Positions 1 through 7,970 of a stretch of 30,602 nucleotides of DNA are shown here, in pieces. The stretch is taken from NCBI GenBank assembly GCA_937965795.1, contig CALCMD010000110.1, positions 1-30,602 on the forward strand, written 5' to 3'. A program made the translations under genes and the position numbers. The number at the start of each line of letters is the position of its first letter. Position 1 is the first letter of the stretch. The notes under the pieces were generated by a model. The model was not told the DNA's origin. It ran no database searches and saw nothing but the letters and a program-made list of their open reading frames with translations. The DNA comes from an uncultured Lachnospiraceae bacterium (GTDB lineage Bacteria; Bacillota; Clostridia; Lachnospirales; Lachnospiraceae).

Positions 1-248
1 TTTGGATCAAGATTTTCCCAGATAAACCAGTAACAGCAAAACCAGCAGAAACTCGAATGGGTTCCGGTAAAGGAACATTAGAGTACTGGGTAGCAGTAGT
101 GAAACCAGGACGCGTAATGTTTGAACTTGCAGGTGTACCGGAAGAAGTGGCCCGCGAAGCTTTACGTCTTGCTATGCATAAATTGCCATGCAAATGTAAG
201 ATTGTTTCTCGCGCAGATTTAGAAGGCGGTGATAACAGTGAAAATTAA
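1..248 (+). CDS. rplP: 50S ribosomal protein L16 (5' end missing)
   Basis: Large-subunit protein L16, which binds 23S rRNA near the A site. The gene enters from the left edge: frame 3 is open from base 3 and reads WIKIFPDKPVTAKPAETRMG, the conserved C-terminal half of L16, followed by GSGKG and EYWVAVVKPGRVMFEL. About 80 residues are visible, so the first part (roughly 55-65 residues) lies outside the window. The internal ATG at 57 is not the true start because the conserved sequence continues upstream of it. The stop overlaps the start of rpmC, as expected in the S10 cluster. Confidence 0.97.
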   Translation, partial: WIKIFPDKPVTAKPAETRMGSGKGTLEYWVAVVKPGRVMFELAGVPEEVAREALRLAMHKLPCKCKIVSRADLEGGDNSEN

Positions 249-438
249 TAAATTTGTAGAAGATTTAAAGACAAAATCAGCTGCAGAATTAAACGAAGAA
301 TTAGTAGCTGCTAAAAAGGAACTTTTCAATTTAAGATTCCAGAATGCAACCAATCAGTTAGATAACACAAGCAGAATCAAAGAGGTTCGCAGGAACATCG
401 CCCGTATTCAGACCGTTATCTCTGAAAAAGCGGAGTAA
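238..438 (+). CDS. rpmC: 50S ribosomal protein L29
   Basis: L29 is a small two-helix protein near the peptide exit tunnel; it contributes to the docking site for SRP and trigger factor. The product is 66 residues (MKINKFVEDLKTKSAAEL...), the normal family size, with the family pattern ELxxELxxAKKELFNLRFQ followed by a basic RIKEVRRNIARI stretch. I chose GTG at 238 over GTG at 229 because an AAGGCGG ribosome binding site lies about 8 bases upstream and the MKxxK start matches the family. The gene overlaps the last 11 bases of rplP, implying translational coupling. Confidence 0.95.
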   Translation: MKINKFVEDLKTKSAAELNEELVAAKKELFNLRFQNATNQLDNTSRIKEVRRNIARIQTVISEKAE

Positions 439-461
439 TACCACGAAAGGAGTAAAGGAAC

Positions 462-716
462 GTGGAAAGAAATCTGAGAAAAACCCGTACTGGTAAAGTA
501 GTCAGCGACAAGATGGATAAGACAATTGTAGTTGCGATCGAAGACCATGTAAAACATCCTCTTTACAAGAAAATCGTGAAGAAGACTTATAAATTAAAAG
601 CACATGACGAAAACAATGAATGCCGCAAAGGCGATACCGTAAAGGTTATGGAAACAAGACCTCTTTCAAAAGATAAGAGATGGAGACTTGTGGAAGTCGT
701 TGAGAAAGTTAAATAG
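462..716 (+). CDS. rpsQ: 30S ribosomal protein S17
   Basis: S17 is an OB-fold protein that binds 16S rRNA early in 30S assembly. The 84-residue product has the usual start MERNLRKTRTGKVVSDKMDKT and the conserved HPLYKKIVKKTYKLKAHDE segment, followed by GDTVKVMETRPLSKDKRWRL. It starts at GTG 462, preceded by AAAGGAG about ten bases upstream. It lies between rpmC and rplN in the standard order. Confidence 0.96.
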   Translation: MERNLRKTRTGKVVSDKMDKTIVVAIEDHVKHPLYKKIVKKTYKLKAHDENNECRKGDTVKVMETRPLSKDKRWRLVEVVEKVK

Positions 717-736
717 TATATAGGAGGTATATCAGC

Positions 737-1105
737 ATGATCCAGCAGGAGAGTAGACTGAAGGTAGCTGATAACACTGGAGCAAAAGAAATCCTCTGCA
801 TCAGAGTTATGGGCGGTTCTACCAGAAGATATGCAAACATTGGTGATGTAATCGTTGCTACGGTTAAAGATGCAACGCCAGGTGGTGTTGTTAAAAAGGG
901 TGACGTCGTGAAAGCCGTAGTGGTTCGTACAGTAAAAGGCGCTCGCCGTAAAGACGGTTCTTATATTAGATTTGATGAAAATGCTGCCGTTATTATCAAA
1001 GATGACAAGACACCGAGAGGAACCCGTATCTTTGGACCGGTAGCCAGAGAGCTTCGTGAAAAACAGTTTATGAAGATTGTTTCACTTGCTCCGGAAGTAT
1101 TATAG
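737..1105 (+). CDS. rplN: 50S ribosomal protein L14
   Basis: L14 is a beta-barrel protein on the subunit interface of the 50S that contacts 16S rRNA and the silencing factor RsfS. The 122-residue product is full length and starts MIQQESRLKVADNTGAKEIL. It ends with the typical FGPVARELREKQFMKIVSLAPEVL. A TAGGAGG ribosome binding site precedes ATG 737. Its stop codon (1103-1105) lies inside the ribosome binding site of rplX, so the two are tightly coupled. Confidence 0.97.
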   Translation: MIQQESRLKVADNTGAKEILCIRVMGGSTRRYANIGDVIVATVKDATPGGVVKKGDVVKAVVVRTVKGARRKDGSYIRFDENAAVIIKDDKTPRGTRIFGPVARELREKQFMKIVSLAPEVL

Positions 1106-1115
1106 GAGGTACTTT

Positions 1116-1427
1116 ATGTCAGCTATGAAAATCAAAAAAGGCGATACGGTAAAAGTGATCGCCGGAAAAGATAAAGACAAAGAAGGCAAAGTAATCGCTG
1201 TTGACACGAAGAACCACAGAGTTCTGGTTGAAGGCGTAAACGTGGTTACCAAGCATACGAAACCTTCCGCTGCGAATCAGCAGGGCGGTATCGTGACGAC
1301 AGAAGCCTACATTGCTATCTCAAACGTAATGATGCTGCACAAGGGCAAAGCTACAAGAGTGGGCTTCAAGATGGATGGAGATAAGAAAGTTCGCTATGCA
1401 AAGGCAACCGGCGAAGTGATCGATTAA
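1116..1427 (+). CDS. rplX: 50S ribosomal protein L24
   Basis: L24 initiates 50S assembly and sits near the tunnel exit. The product is 103 residues starting MSAMKIKKGDTVKVIAGKDK, which contains the N-terminal KOW motif (KGDTVKVIAGKDKDKEGKV). I chose ATG 1116 because TAGGAGG ends 5-6 bases upstream; an in-frame ATG at 1077 would lie inside rplN and adds residues unlike L24. A second in-frame ATG at 1125 is possible but less well spaced from the ribosome binding site. Confidence 0.95.
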   Translation: MSAMKIKKGDTVKVIAGKDKDKEGKVIAVDTKNHRVLVEGVNVVTKHTKPSAANQQGGIVTTEAYIAISNVMMLHKGKATRVGFKMDGDKKVRYAKATGEVID

Positions 1428-1453
1428 TATTTTAAGAGAGGAGGTCGCACAAG

Positions 1454-1993
1454 TTGAGTAGACTGAAAGAGATGTACAAAAATGAAATCGTAGATGCTAT
1501 GATTAAGAAATTTGGATATAAAAATGTGATGGAAGTTCCGAAGCTTGATAAGGTAGTCATCAACATGGGCGTTGGCGAGGCGAAAGACAACGCAAAAGCC
1601 CTGGAGACAGCCGTAAAAGATATGGAAATCATTGCAGGTCAGAAAGCAGTTCTGACAAGAGCTAAGAACTCTGTGGCTAACTTCAAAATCAGAGAAGGTA
1701 TGGCTATCGGATGTAAGGTTACACTGCGTGGCGAGAAAATGTATGAGTTCGTTGATCGTCTGATCAACCTGTCACTGCCGCGCGTGCGTGACTTCAGAGG
1801 TGTAAATCCTAATGCGTTTGACGGAAGAGGAAACTACGCTCTGGGTATCAAAGAGCAGCTCATTTTCCCTGAAATTGAGTATGATAAAGTAGACAAGGTC
1901 AGAGGTATGGACGTAATCTTTGTTACTACCGCTAAGACTGATGAAGAAGCCCGTGAGTTGTTGGCACAGTTCAATATGCCGTTTGCGAAATAG
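1454..1993 (+). CDS. rplE: 50S ribosomal protein L5
   Basis: L5 binds 5S rRNA in the central protuberance and contacts the P-site tRNA. The 179-residue product is of family size and contains the conserved VINMGVGEA, LTRAKNSVANFKIREGMAIG, LPRVRDFRG and GNYALGIKEQLIFPEI segments. The start is TTG 1454, with GAGGAGGT about eight bases upstream (MSRLKEMYKNEIV). A TTG start on a ribosomal protein gene is uncommon but supported here by the lack of a nearer ATG. Confidence 0.97.
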   Translation: MSRLKEMYKNEIVDAMIKKFGYKNVMEVPKLDKVVINMGVGEAKDNAKALETAVKDMEIIAGQKAVLTRAKNSVANFKIREGMAIGCKVTLRGEKMYEFVDRLINLSLPRVRDFRGVNPNAFDGRGNYALGIKEQLIFPEIEYDKVDKVRGMDVIFVTTAKTDEEARELLAQFNMPFAK

Positions 1994-2009
1994 TTAGGAG
2001 GGAAATTTC

Positions 2010-2195
2010 ATGGCTAAAACAGCAATGAAAATCAAACAGCAGCGTAAACAGAAATTCTCTACAAGAGAGTACAATCGCTGTAGAATTTGTGGTCGTCCAC
2101 ATGCTTATTTAAGAAAATACGGAATTTGCAGAATCTGCTTCCGTGAGTTAGCATACAAAGGTCAGATTCCGGGTGTAAAGAAAGCATCCTGGTAG
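2010..2195 (+). CDS. rpsN: 30S ribosomal protein S14, zinc-binding type Z
   Basis: S14 sits in the head of the 30S subunit and joins late in assembly. This is the short 61-residue form with two CxxC pairs (CRICGRPHAYLRKYGICRIC), which bind one zinc ion. The zinc-free paralogue used under zinc limitation in many Firmicutes is not in this window. The start ATG 2010 follows AGGAGG. The gene directly follows rplE and is separated from rpsH by a 127-bp repeat-bearing gap. Confidence 0.97.
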   Translation: MAKTAMKIKQQRKQKFSTREYNRCRICGRPHAYLRKYGICRICFRELAYKGQIPGVKKASW

Positions 2196-2200
2196 ACTGT

Positions 2201-2278
2201 GAACACTTAGTGAAGCCGAGCCAGGGGCGAAGGCTGAACTTAGTGAGAACGTCGTTCTGCGAGGACAACGAGCAGAAC
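2201..2278 (+). repeat. intergenic hairpin repeat, copy A (rpsN-rpsH)
   Basis: The first ~57 bases (2201-2257) closely match 2730-2786 in the next gap but one, sharing GAACACTTAG, GAAGCCGAGCCAG, GGCGAA and TTAGTGAGA with only a few differences. Within and after the similar segment, GTTCTGC (2254-2260) pairs perfectly with GCAGAAC (2272-2278) around an 11-base loop, and GAACG/CGTTC (2247-2257) can form a smaller hairpin. No open frame is evident. It lies inside a polycistronic transcript, so it would be part of the mRNA. Confidence 0.7.
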
Positions 2279-2322
2279 TTCCTTACGGAACGTTATGATA
2301 TTTATATAAGGAGGCAAATCAA

Positions 2323-2724
2323 ATGACAATGAGCGATCCGATTGCAGATATGCTTACAAGAATTCGTAATGCAAATATCAGAAAGCATGATACCGTAGAT
2401 GTGCCGGCTTCCAAAATGAAAATTGCTATTGCAAATATTCTTTTGGATGAAGGATATATCAAAAAATATGATCTCGTTGAAGAAGGAAACTTCCAGACGA
2501 TTCGTATTGAGTTGAAATATGGCGCAGATAAGAATGAGAAGATCATCACAGGTTTGAAGAGGATTTCCAAACCGGGTCTGCGCGTATACGCAAGCAAAGA
2601 AGAGCTGCCGAAGGTTCTCGGAGGACTGGGCGTGGCAATCATCTCTACAAACCAGGGGGTTATCACTGACAGAGAGGCGCGTAAGCTTCAGGTAGGCGGA
2701 GAAGTATTAGCGTTTGTTTGGTAG
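2323..2724 (+). CDS. rpsH: 30S ribosomal protein S8
   Basis: S8 binds helix 21 of 16S rRNA and organises the central domain. In E. coli it also represses the spc operon. The 133-residue product starts MTMSDPIADMLTRIRNANIR and ends with the signature STNQGVITDREARKLQVGGE followed by VLAFVW. ATG 2323 follows AAGGAGG by eight bases; ATG 2329 is a less well spaced alternative. It is flanked on both sides by copies of the same intergenic repeat, which is unusual for this gene order. Confidence 0.96.
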   Translation: MTMSDPIADMLTRIRNANIRKHDTVDVPASKMKIAIANILLDEGYIKKYDLVEEGNFQTIRIELKYGADKNEKIITGLKRISKPGLRVYASKEELPKVLGGLGVAIISTNQGVITDREARKLQVGGEVLAFVW

Positions 2725-2729
2725 GCACC

Positions 2730-2839
2730 GAACACTTAGCGAAGCCGAGCCAGAGGCGAAGCTGAGGTTAGTGAGAGGGCCGTTCCCGAACTTTAGTGAA
2801 CACAAGCTGAAAGCGCAGTGTGAGCTTAGTTGAGGGAAC
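2730..2839 (+). repeat. intergenic hairpin repeat, copy B (rpsH-rplF)
   Basis: This is the second copy of the element upstream of rpsH; 2730-2786 aligns with 2201-2257. It continues into a larger fold in which GTTCCC (2782-2787) pairs with GGGAAC (2834-2839). The words TTAGTGA and TTTAGTGAA recur (2768, 2792, 2850). The whole rpsH-rplF gap is 212 bp, long for this operon. The remainder (2840-2936) is AT-rich, shows no gene, and ends in the AAGGAGG of rplF. Confidence 0.7.
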
Positions 2840-2936
2840 ATGTAAAACTTTAGTGAAATCTAGAATATAGTAATTTTACTGAAAACAGAAAGGACACAGG
2901 TTCCTTTCCGAAAATCTAAGTAAGGAGGACATAAGA

Positions 2937-3476
2937 ATGTCACGTATCGGAAGAATGCCAGTAGCGATTCCGGCAGGCGTTACTGTGGAAGTTGCAGCAG
3001 GCAATGTAGTTACCGTTAAGGGCAGCAAGGGAACGCTCGTGAGAGAGCTCCCGGCGGAAATGGAAATTAAAGTAGAAGACGGCCATGTGATCGTCACAAG
3101 ACCAAACGATTTAAAGAAAATGAAGTCTCTGCATGGTCTGACCAGAACACTGATTCATAACATGGTAGTTGGAGTAAGCGAAGGCTATACCAAGACGCTG
3201 GAAGTGAACGGTGTAGGTTACAGAGCTGCAAAGCAGGGTAAGAAGTTAGTGTTATCTCTTGGTTATTCACATCCTGTAGAGCTGGAAGATCCGGAAGGAC
3301 TTGAGACTACAGTTGATGGAAACAAGATTATCGTAAAAGGTATCAGTAAAGAAAAAGTTGGCCAATACGCAGCTGAAATCAGAGAGAAGAGAAAACCGGA
3401 GCCTTATAAGGGTAAAGGAATTAAGTATGCTGATGAAGTAATCAGACGTAAAGTTGGTAAGACTGGTAAGAAATAA
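2937..3476 (+). CDS. rplF: 50S ribosomal protein L6
   Basis: L6 lies at the base of the L7/L12 stalk next to the sarcin-ricin loop. The product is 179 residues with two repeated domains, starting MSRIGRMPVAIPAGVTVEV. It ends with the conserved KRKPEPYKGKGIKYADEVIR followed by RKVGKTGKK. ATG 2937 follows TAAGGAGG. It is followed after 17 bases by rplR. Confidence 0.97.
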   Translation: MSRIGRMPVAIPAGVTVEVAAGNVVTVKGSKGTLVRELPAEMEIKVEDGHVIVTRPNDLKKMKSLHGLTRTLIHNMVVGVSEGYTKTLEVNGVGYRAAKQGKKLVLSLGYSHPVELEDPEGLETTVDGNKIIVKGISKEKVGQYAAEIREKRKPEPYKGKGIKYADEVIRRKVGKTGKK

Positions 3477-3493
3477 TTAAGGAGAGTGTGAAG

Positions 3494-3862
3494 ATGGTTA
3501 GTAAAGAATCCAGATCAAAAGTTCGTGTAAATAAGCACAGAAGACTGCGTAACCGTTTCAGCGGCACTGCTGAAAGACCACGTCTGGCCGTGTTTAGAAG
3601 TAATAATCATATGTATGCTCAGATTATTGACGATACAGTTGGCAACACTCTTGTTTCTGCAAACACGCTTCAGAAAGATGTGAAGGCAGAGCTGGAAAAA
3701 ACCAACAACGTGGATGCGGCAGCATATTTGGGTACAGTTATCGCAAAGAAGGCTTTAGAAAAAGGTATTACCACTGTTGTCTTTGACAGAGGCGGCTTCA
3801 TATATCAGGGTAAGATTAAAGCATTAGCAGATGCAGCTAGAGAAGCTGGTCTTGAATTCTAG
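3494..3862 (+). CDS. rplR: 50S ribosomal protein L18
   Basis: L18 binds 5S rRNA together with L5 in the central protuberance. The product is 122 residues (MVSKESRSKVRVNKHRRLRN...) with the conserved GTAERPRLAVFRSNNHMYAQ segment and the C-terminal VVFDRGGFIYQGKIKALADA. I chose ATG 3494 because AAGGAG (3479-3484) is nine bases upstream; the in-frame GTG 3488 would leave only three bases. Confidence 0.95.
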   Translation: MVSKESRSKVRVNKHRRLRNRFSGTAERPRLAVFRSNNHMYAQIIDDTVGNTLVSANTLQKDVKAELEKTNNVDAAAYLGTVIAKKALEKGITTVVFDRGGFIYQGKIKALADAAREAGLEF

Positions 3863-3879
3863 ACAAGGAGGAAGAACAC

Positions 3880-4389
3880 ATGAAACGTACAATCATTGAT
3901 GCTGGTCAGCTTGAGCTGACTGAAAAAGTAGTGTCAATCAAGCGTGTAACCAAAGTTGTTAAAGGTGGTCGTAACATGCGTTTTACTGCTCTGGTTGTTG
4001 TAGGTGACGGCAACGGACATGTAGGCGCCGGCCTCGGAAAAGCTACCGAGATTCCGGAAGCGATCCGAAAAGGAAAAGAAGACGCTACCAAGAGACTGAT
4101 TAATGTACCGCTTGACGAGAATAGCAGTATTCCTCACGATTTTATCGGTAAGTTCGGCGGAGCAAGCGTATTATTAAAGAGATCTCCGGAAGGTACTGGA
4201 GTTATCGCCGGCGGCCCTGCACGTAATGTATGCGAGCTGGCAGGTATTAAAAACATCCGTACAAAGTCTCTGGGATCAAACAACAAGCAGAATGTAGTTC
4301 TCGCAACGATTGAAGCATTAAAGCAGCTCAAATCCCCGGAAGAAGTAGCTAGACTTCGCGGAAAATCTGTTGACGAGATCCGCGCTTAA
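3880..4389 (+). CDS. rpsE: 30S ribosomal protein S5
   Basis: S5 shapes the mRNA entry channel and affects decoding accuracy. The 169-residue product has the double-stranded RNA-binding-like N-terminal domain (EKVVSIKRVTKVVKGGRNMR) and the loop VGDGNGHVGAGLGKA. The C-terminal domain (GVIAGGPARNVCELAGIKNI) follows. ATG 3880 follows AAGGAGG. It is co-directional with rplR (17-base gap) and rpmD (14-base gap). Confidence 0.97.
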   Translation: MKRTIIDAGQLELTEKVVSIKRVTKVVKGGRNMRFTALVVVGDGNGHVGAGLGKATEIPEAIRKGKEDATKRLINVPLDENSSIPHDFIGKFGGASVLLKRSPEGTGVIAGGPARNVCELAGIKNIRTKSLGSNNKQNVVLATIEALKQLKSPEEVARLRGKSVDEIRA

Positions 4390-4403
4390 GGAGGATTAAG
4401 ATC

Positions 4404-4586
4404 ATGGCAGATAAATTAAAAGTTACATTAGTAAAATCTACGATCGGCGCCATTCCAAAACATCGTGCGACAGTAGCGGCGATGGGACTCAGAAAGCTGA
4501 ATAAATCAGTTGAGATGCCGAACAATGCTGCTTCCTGGGGAAAGATCAAACAGGTACAGCATTTGGTAAAAGTAGAAGAAATCTAA
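4404..4586 (+). CDS. rpmD: 50S ribosomal protein L30
   Basis: L30 is a small 23S rRNA-binding protein of bacteria and archaea. The 60-residue product (MADKLKVTLVKSTIGAIPKH...) has the family motif STIGxxPKHRATVAAMGLRKL and the terminal QVQHLVKVEEI. ATG 4404 follows AAGGAGG by about ten bases. Confidence 0.96.
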   Translation: MADKLKVTLVKSTIGAIPKHRATVAAMGLRKLNKSVEMPNNAASWGKIKQVQHLVKVEEI

Positions 4587-4610
4587 GAAATCATATAAGG
4601 AGGTGTCGAA

Positions 4611-5051
4611 ATGGATTTATCAAATTTACAGCCGGCAGCCGGAGCAAAGCACAGCAATAATTTCAGAAGAGGCCGTGGACACGGTTCAGGAAACGGAAAG
4701 ACCGCAGGTAAGGGTCATAAAGGACAGAAAGCTCGTTCCGGAGCACCAAGAATTGGTTTCGAAGGTGGACAGATGCCTTTATACAGACGTCTTCCTAAGA
4801 GAGGTTTCACAAACAGAAATACTCTGGAGATCGAAGCAATTAACGTAAGCGCACTGGAGAGATTTGACAATGATACAGAAGTAACCATCGAACTGTTGAT
4901 GGAAACCGGCGTAATCAAAAGCCCGAAAGATGGGGTAAAGATTCTCGGTAATGGCGAGTTAACAAAAAAACTGACTGTAAAAGCAAATGCATTCAGTGAA
5001 GGAGCAAAAGCTAAGATTGAAGCACTTGGCGGAAAAGCAGAGGTGATCTAA
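4611..5051 (+). CDS. rplO: 50S ribosomal protein L15
   Basis: L15 is a late-assembly 50S protein with a long unstructured basic arm. The 146-residue product has the Gly/Arg-rich N-terminal arm (RRGRGHGSGNGKTAGKGHKG) and the conserved GFEGGQMPLYRRLPKRGF. ATG 4611 follows AAGGAGGT. Its TAA stop shares one base with the ATG of secY, so translation of the two is likely coupled. Confidence 0.97.
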   Translation: MDLSNLQPAAGAKHSNNFRRGRGHGSGNGKTAGKGHKGQKARSGAPRIGFEGGQMPLYRRLPKRGFTNRNTLEIEAINVSALERFDNDTEVTIELLMETGVIKSPKDGVKILGNGELTKKLTVKANAFSEGAKAKIEALGGKAEVI

Positions 5052-6367
5052 TGTTAGAAACACTGCGCAATGCGTTTAAAATCAAAGATTTGCGTAAGAA
5101 GATTTTATACACATTAGCTATGCTGGTAGTCGTGAGGCTTGGATCCCAGCTTCCGATACCAGGCGTAGACAGGACATTTTTCTCAACATGGTTCGCAAAC
5201 CAGTCTGGTGACGCATTTAATTTCTTTAATGCGTTCACCGGCGGTTCTTTTGAGCAGATGTCAATTTTTGCATTGAATATTACCCCGTATATCACTTCCT
5301 CCATTATTATCCAGCTTTTGACGATTGCGATTCCAAAGCTTGAGGAAATGCAGAAAGATGGAGAGGACGGAAGAAAGAAGCTTCAGGAGATTACGCGTTA
5401 TGTGACGGTAGCATTGGCGGTCATTGAGGCGCTTGCTATGGCGATCGGATTCGGCAATCAGGGGCTGATTACAACGATGAATTTCATCAATGTTGTATCC
5501 GTCGTAACGGCTCTGACGGCAGGTTCTGCATTCCTGATGTGGATAGGCGAGCGTATTACAGAGAAGGGAGTCGGGAACGGTATTTCTGTCGTCCTGATGA
5601 TCAACATCCTTTCCAGAGTTCCGAATGACATCGTAGGATTGTTTAATGACTTTGTAATTGGAAAGACAGTAGCAAAGGGCGCGCTGGCAGCGCTGATTAT
5701 TCTTGCAGTTATTATAGTTACGATCGTACTGGTTATTCTCCTGAATGACGCAGAGAGAAGAATCCCGGTACAGTATGCAAAGAAGATGCAGGGAAGAAAG
5801 ATGGTGGGCGGTCAGTCCAGCAACATTCCGTTGAAGGTGAATACTGCGGGCGTTATTCCAGTCATCTTTGCATCCTCTCTGATGTCCATGCCGACATTGA
5901 TCGCGACCTTTATGGGCAAGACAGGCGGCACAGGCGTGGGAGCTACGATCCTCGGTATGCTGAATCAGAACAACTGGTTTAGCCCGAAGCAGCCGGTTTA
6001 TACCATTGGCTTTGTGCTGTATGTGGTTATGATTGTATTCTTTGCATATTTCTATACTTCCATCACTTTTAATCCGATTGAAGTAGCGGACAATATGAAG
6101 AAACAGGGCGGCTTTATCCCTGGTATCCGTCCGGGGAAACCTACTCAGGATTACTTGAATAAGATTCTGAATTACATCATTTTCTTAGGAGCCATTGGAC
6201 TTCTCATTGTTGTTACGATTCCAATCGTATTTAACGGAGTATTCGGAGCATCTGTTTCCTTCGGAGGAACATCGCTCATCATTATCGTGGGTGTTATTCT
6301 GGAGACATTAAAGCAGATTGAATCACAGATGTTGGTTCGAAACTACAAAGGTTTCTTGAGTGATTAA
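5051..6367 (+). CDS. secY: Preprotein translocase channel subunit SecY
   Basis: SecY forms the protein-conducting channel of the Sec translocon in the cytoplasmic membrane. The 438-residue product has the expected ten hydrophobic segments. It starts MLETLRNAFKIKDLRKKILY and contains GSQLPIPGVD (plug/TM2a region), the cytosolic loop NDAERRIPVQYAKK, and the C-terminal loop IEVADNMKKQGGFIPGIRPG, which contacts SecA and ribosomes. Length and motifs are normal. The start overlaps the rplO stop by one base. It is followed by a 185-bp structured gap before adk. Confidence 0.97.
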   Translation: MLETLRNAFKIKDLRKKILYTLAMLVVVRLGSQLPIPGVDRTFFSTWFANQSGDAFNFFNAFTGGSFEQMSIFALNITPYITSSIIIQLLTIAIPKLEEMQKDGEDGRKKLQEITRYVTVALAVIEALAMAIGFGNQGLITTMNFINVVSVVTALTAGSAFLMWIGERITEKGVGNGISVVLMINILSRVPNDIVGLFNDFVIGKTVAKGALAALIILAVIIVTIVLVILLNDAERRIPVQYAKKMQGRKMVGGQSSNIPLKVNTAGVIPVIFASSLMSMPTLIATFMGKTGGTGVGATILGMLNQNNWFSPKQPVYTIGFVLYVVMIVFFAYFYTSITFNPIEVADNMKKQGGFIPGIRPGKPTQDYLNKILNYIIFLGAIGLLIVVTIPIVFNGVFGASVSFGGTSLIIIVGVILETLKQIESQMLVRNYKGFLSD

Positions 6368-6368
6368 A

Positions 6369-6430
6369 TAGTGTGCTTCTTTATCTGTCGGAATCCTGAG
6401 AATGGATTCCGGCGGGGAGGGAGCGCACTA
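6369..6430 (+). other. nested inverted repeat between secY and adk
   Basis: An outer stem TAGTGTGC (6369-6376) / GCGCACTA (6423-6430), with one G-U pair, encloses an inner perfect stem CGGAATCC (6389-6396) / GGATTCCG (6404-6411). No U-run follows, so this is not a standard terminator. It may be an RNA processing or attenuation element separating the spc genes from adk-map-infA. The rest of the gap (6431-6552) shows no gene. Confidence 0.55.
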
Positions 6431-6552
6431 CTGTTGTATATAGACTGGAATTTTATATCCGAATTTGGGGCAGGATTGTGGAAGCACGAAGTGCCAGGCA
6501 ATCCGTATGGCATCTTTTAACCTCAATATCATATCATAAAAGGGGAAACAAA

Positions 6553-7197
6553 ATGAAGATTATCATGTTAGGCGCACCGGGTGCCGGAAAAGGAACACAG
6601 GCGAAAAAGATTGCGGAAAAATATGGAGTTCCGCATATTTCTACAGGCGACATTTTCAGGGCAAATATCAAGAATGGAACAGAGCTTGGAAAGAAAGCAA
6701 AGACTTACATGGATCAGGGACTTCTTGTACCGGATGAATTGGTTGTAGACCTGGTTGTAGACCGTGTGCAGAAGGACGACTGTGCGAAAGGCTATGTGCT
6801 GGATGGATTTCCCAGGACGATCCCGCAGGCTGAGAGTCTGGACGCAGCGCTGGCAAAGCTGGGGGATCATGTGGACTATGCCATTGACGTGGAAGTACCG
6901 GATGAAAATATCATCAACCGTATGGGAGGAAGACGCGCATGCGTGGGGTGCGGCGCTACCTATCATGTAGTGTATCATGCGCCAAAGACAGAAGGCGTAT
7001 GTGACGCCTGTGGAGAGAAGCTGATTCTGAGAGAAGATGATAAGCCAGAAACTGTGAAAAAGCGCCTGGACGTATATCATGAGCAGACACAGCCTTTGAT
7101 CGACTATTATCAGAATGCAGGCGTATTAAAAGAAGTAGATGGTACAGTGGATATGGAAGAAGTATTTCAGGCGATTGTAAAGATTTTAGGAGCGTAA
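6553..7197 (+). CDS. adk: Adenylate kinase, zinc-LID type
   Basis: Adenylate kinase catalyses ATP + AMP to 2 ADP in the cytoplasm. The 214-residue product shows the P-loop GAPGAGKGT (residues 7-15), the AMP-binding TGDIFR (31-36), GFPRT (85-89), and a long LID. The LID holds four cysteines (C130, C133, C150, C153), which bind structural zinc as in many Gram-positive enzymes. I chose ATG 6553 (AGGGGAAACAAA upstream, conserved MKIIMLGAPG). An open frame extends to 6478 but reads unlike the family. Four bases separate it from map. Confidence 0.97.
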   Translation: MKIIMLGAPGAGKGTQAKKIAEKYGVPHISTGDIFRANIKNGTELGKKAKTYMDQGLLVPDELVVDLVVDRVQKDDCAKGYVLDGFPRTIPQAESLDAALAKLGDHVDYAIDVEVPDENIINRMGGRRACVGCGATYHVVYHAPKTEGVCDACGEKLILREDDKPETVKKRLDVYHEQTQPLIDYYQNAGVLKEVDGTVDMEEVFQAIVKILGA

Positions 7198-7201
7198 GGA
7201 T

Positions 7202-7957
7202 ATGTCAGTATCAATAAAATCTGCAAAGGAAATTGAACTTATGAGAGAGGCAGGACGACTGCTGGAGATTACTCATAATGAACTTCAAAAGGCAATCAAA
7301 CCGGGAATTTCAACCTGGGAGATCGACCGGCTTGGGGAGCAGATTATCAGAAGCTTTGGATGCACCCCGAATTTTCTTCATTATAACGGATTTCCTGCTT
7401 CGATCTGCGTATCTGTCAACGATGAAGTCGTGCATGGAATTCCGTCAAAACACCGCATCTTGCAGGAGGGCGATATTGTCAGCCTGGATGCAGGGCTGAT
7501 TTATAAAGGCTTTCATTCAGATGCTGCCAGAACCCATGCGGTAGGGAAGATTTCACCGGAGGCACAGAAGCTGATGGACGTGACGAAACAGTCCTTCTTT
7601 GAAGGCATCAAGTATGCAAAAGCGGGGCGTCATCTTCATGAGATTTCAGCAGCCATCGGAAACTATGCGAGAAGTTTCGGATATGGCGTGGTTGAGGATA
7701 TGGTAGGGCATGGCATCGGAAGAGCGCTCCACGAAGATCCGCAGATTCCAAATTTCCCCCAGAGAAGAAGGGGAATCCGCCTGATGCCGGGGATGACGCT
7801 TGCCATTGAGCCTATGATTAATATGGGGCGCTGTGATGTGGAATGGCTGGATGACGACTGGACAGTCGTGACTGGGGACGGAAGTCTTTCGGCACATTAC
7901 GAAAATACGGTTCTGATTACGGATGGGGAACCGGAAATTCTCACCCTGTCCGAATAG
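7202..7957 (+). CDS. map: Methionine aminopeptidase, type I
   Basis: Removes the initiator methionine from nascent proteins. The 251-residue product has the pita-bread fold sequence and all five metal ligands in context: D96 (SLDAG), D107 (HSDAAR), H170 (GHGIG), E203 (AIEPM) and E234 (HYENT), plus the substrate-contact H78 (VVHGIP). There is no N-terminal zinc-finger extension. ATG 7202 is preceded by TTAGGAG within the end of adk. Confidence 0.97.
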   Translation: MSVSIKSAKEIELMREAGRLLEITHNELQKAIKPGISTWEIDRLGEQIIRSFGCTPNFLHYNGFPASICVSVNDEVVHGIPSKHRILQEGDIVSLDAGLIYKGFHSDAARTHAVGKISPEAQKLMDVTKQSFFEGIKYAKAGRHLHEISAAIGNYARSFGYGVVEDMVGHGIGRALHEDPQIPNFPQRRRGIRLMPGMTLAIEPMINMGRCDVEWLDDDWTVVTGDGSLSAHYENTVLITDGEPEILTLSE

Positions 7958-7970
7958 CAGGAGGATTCTG

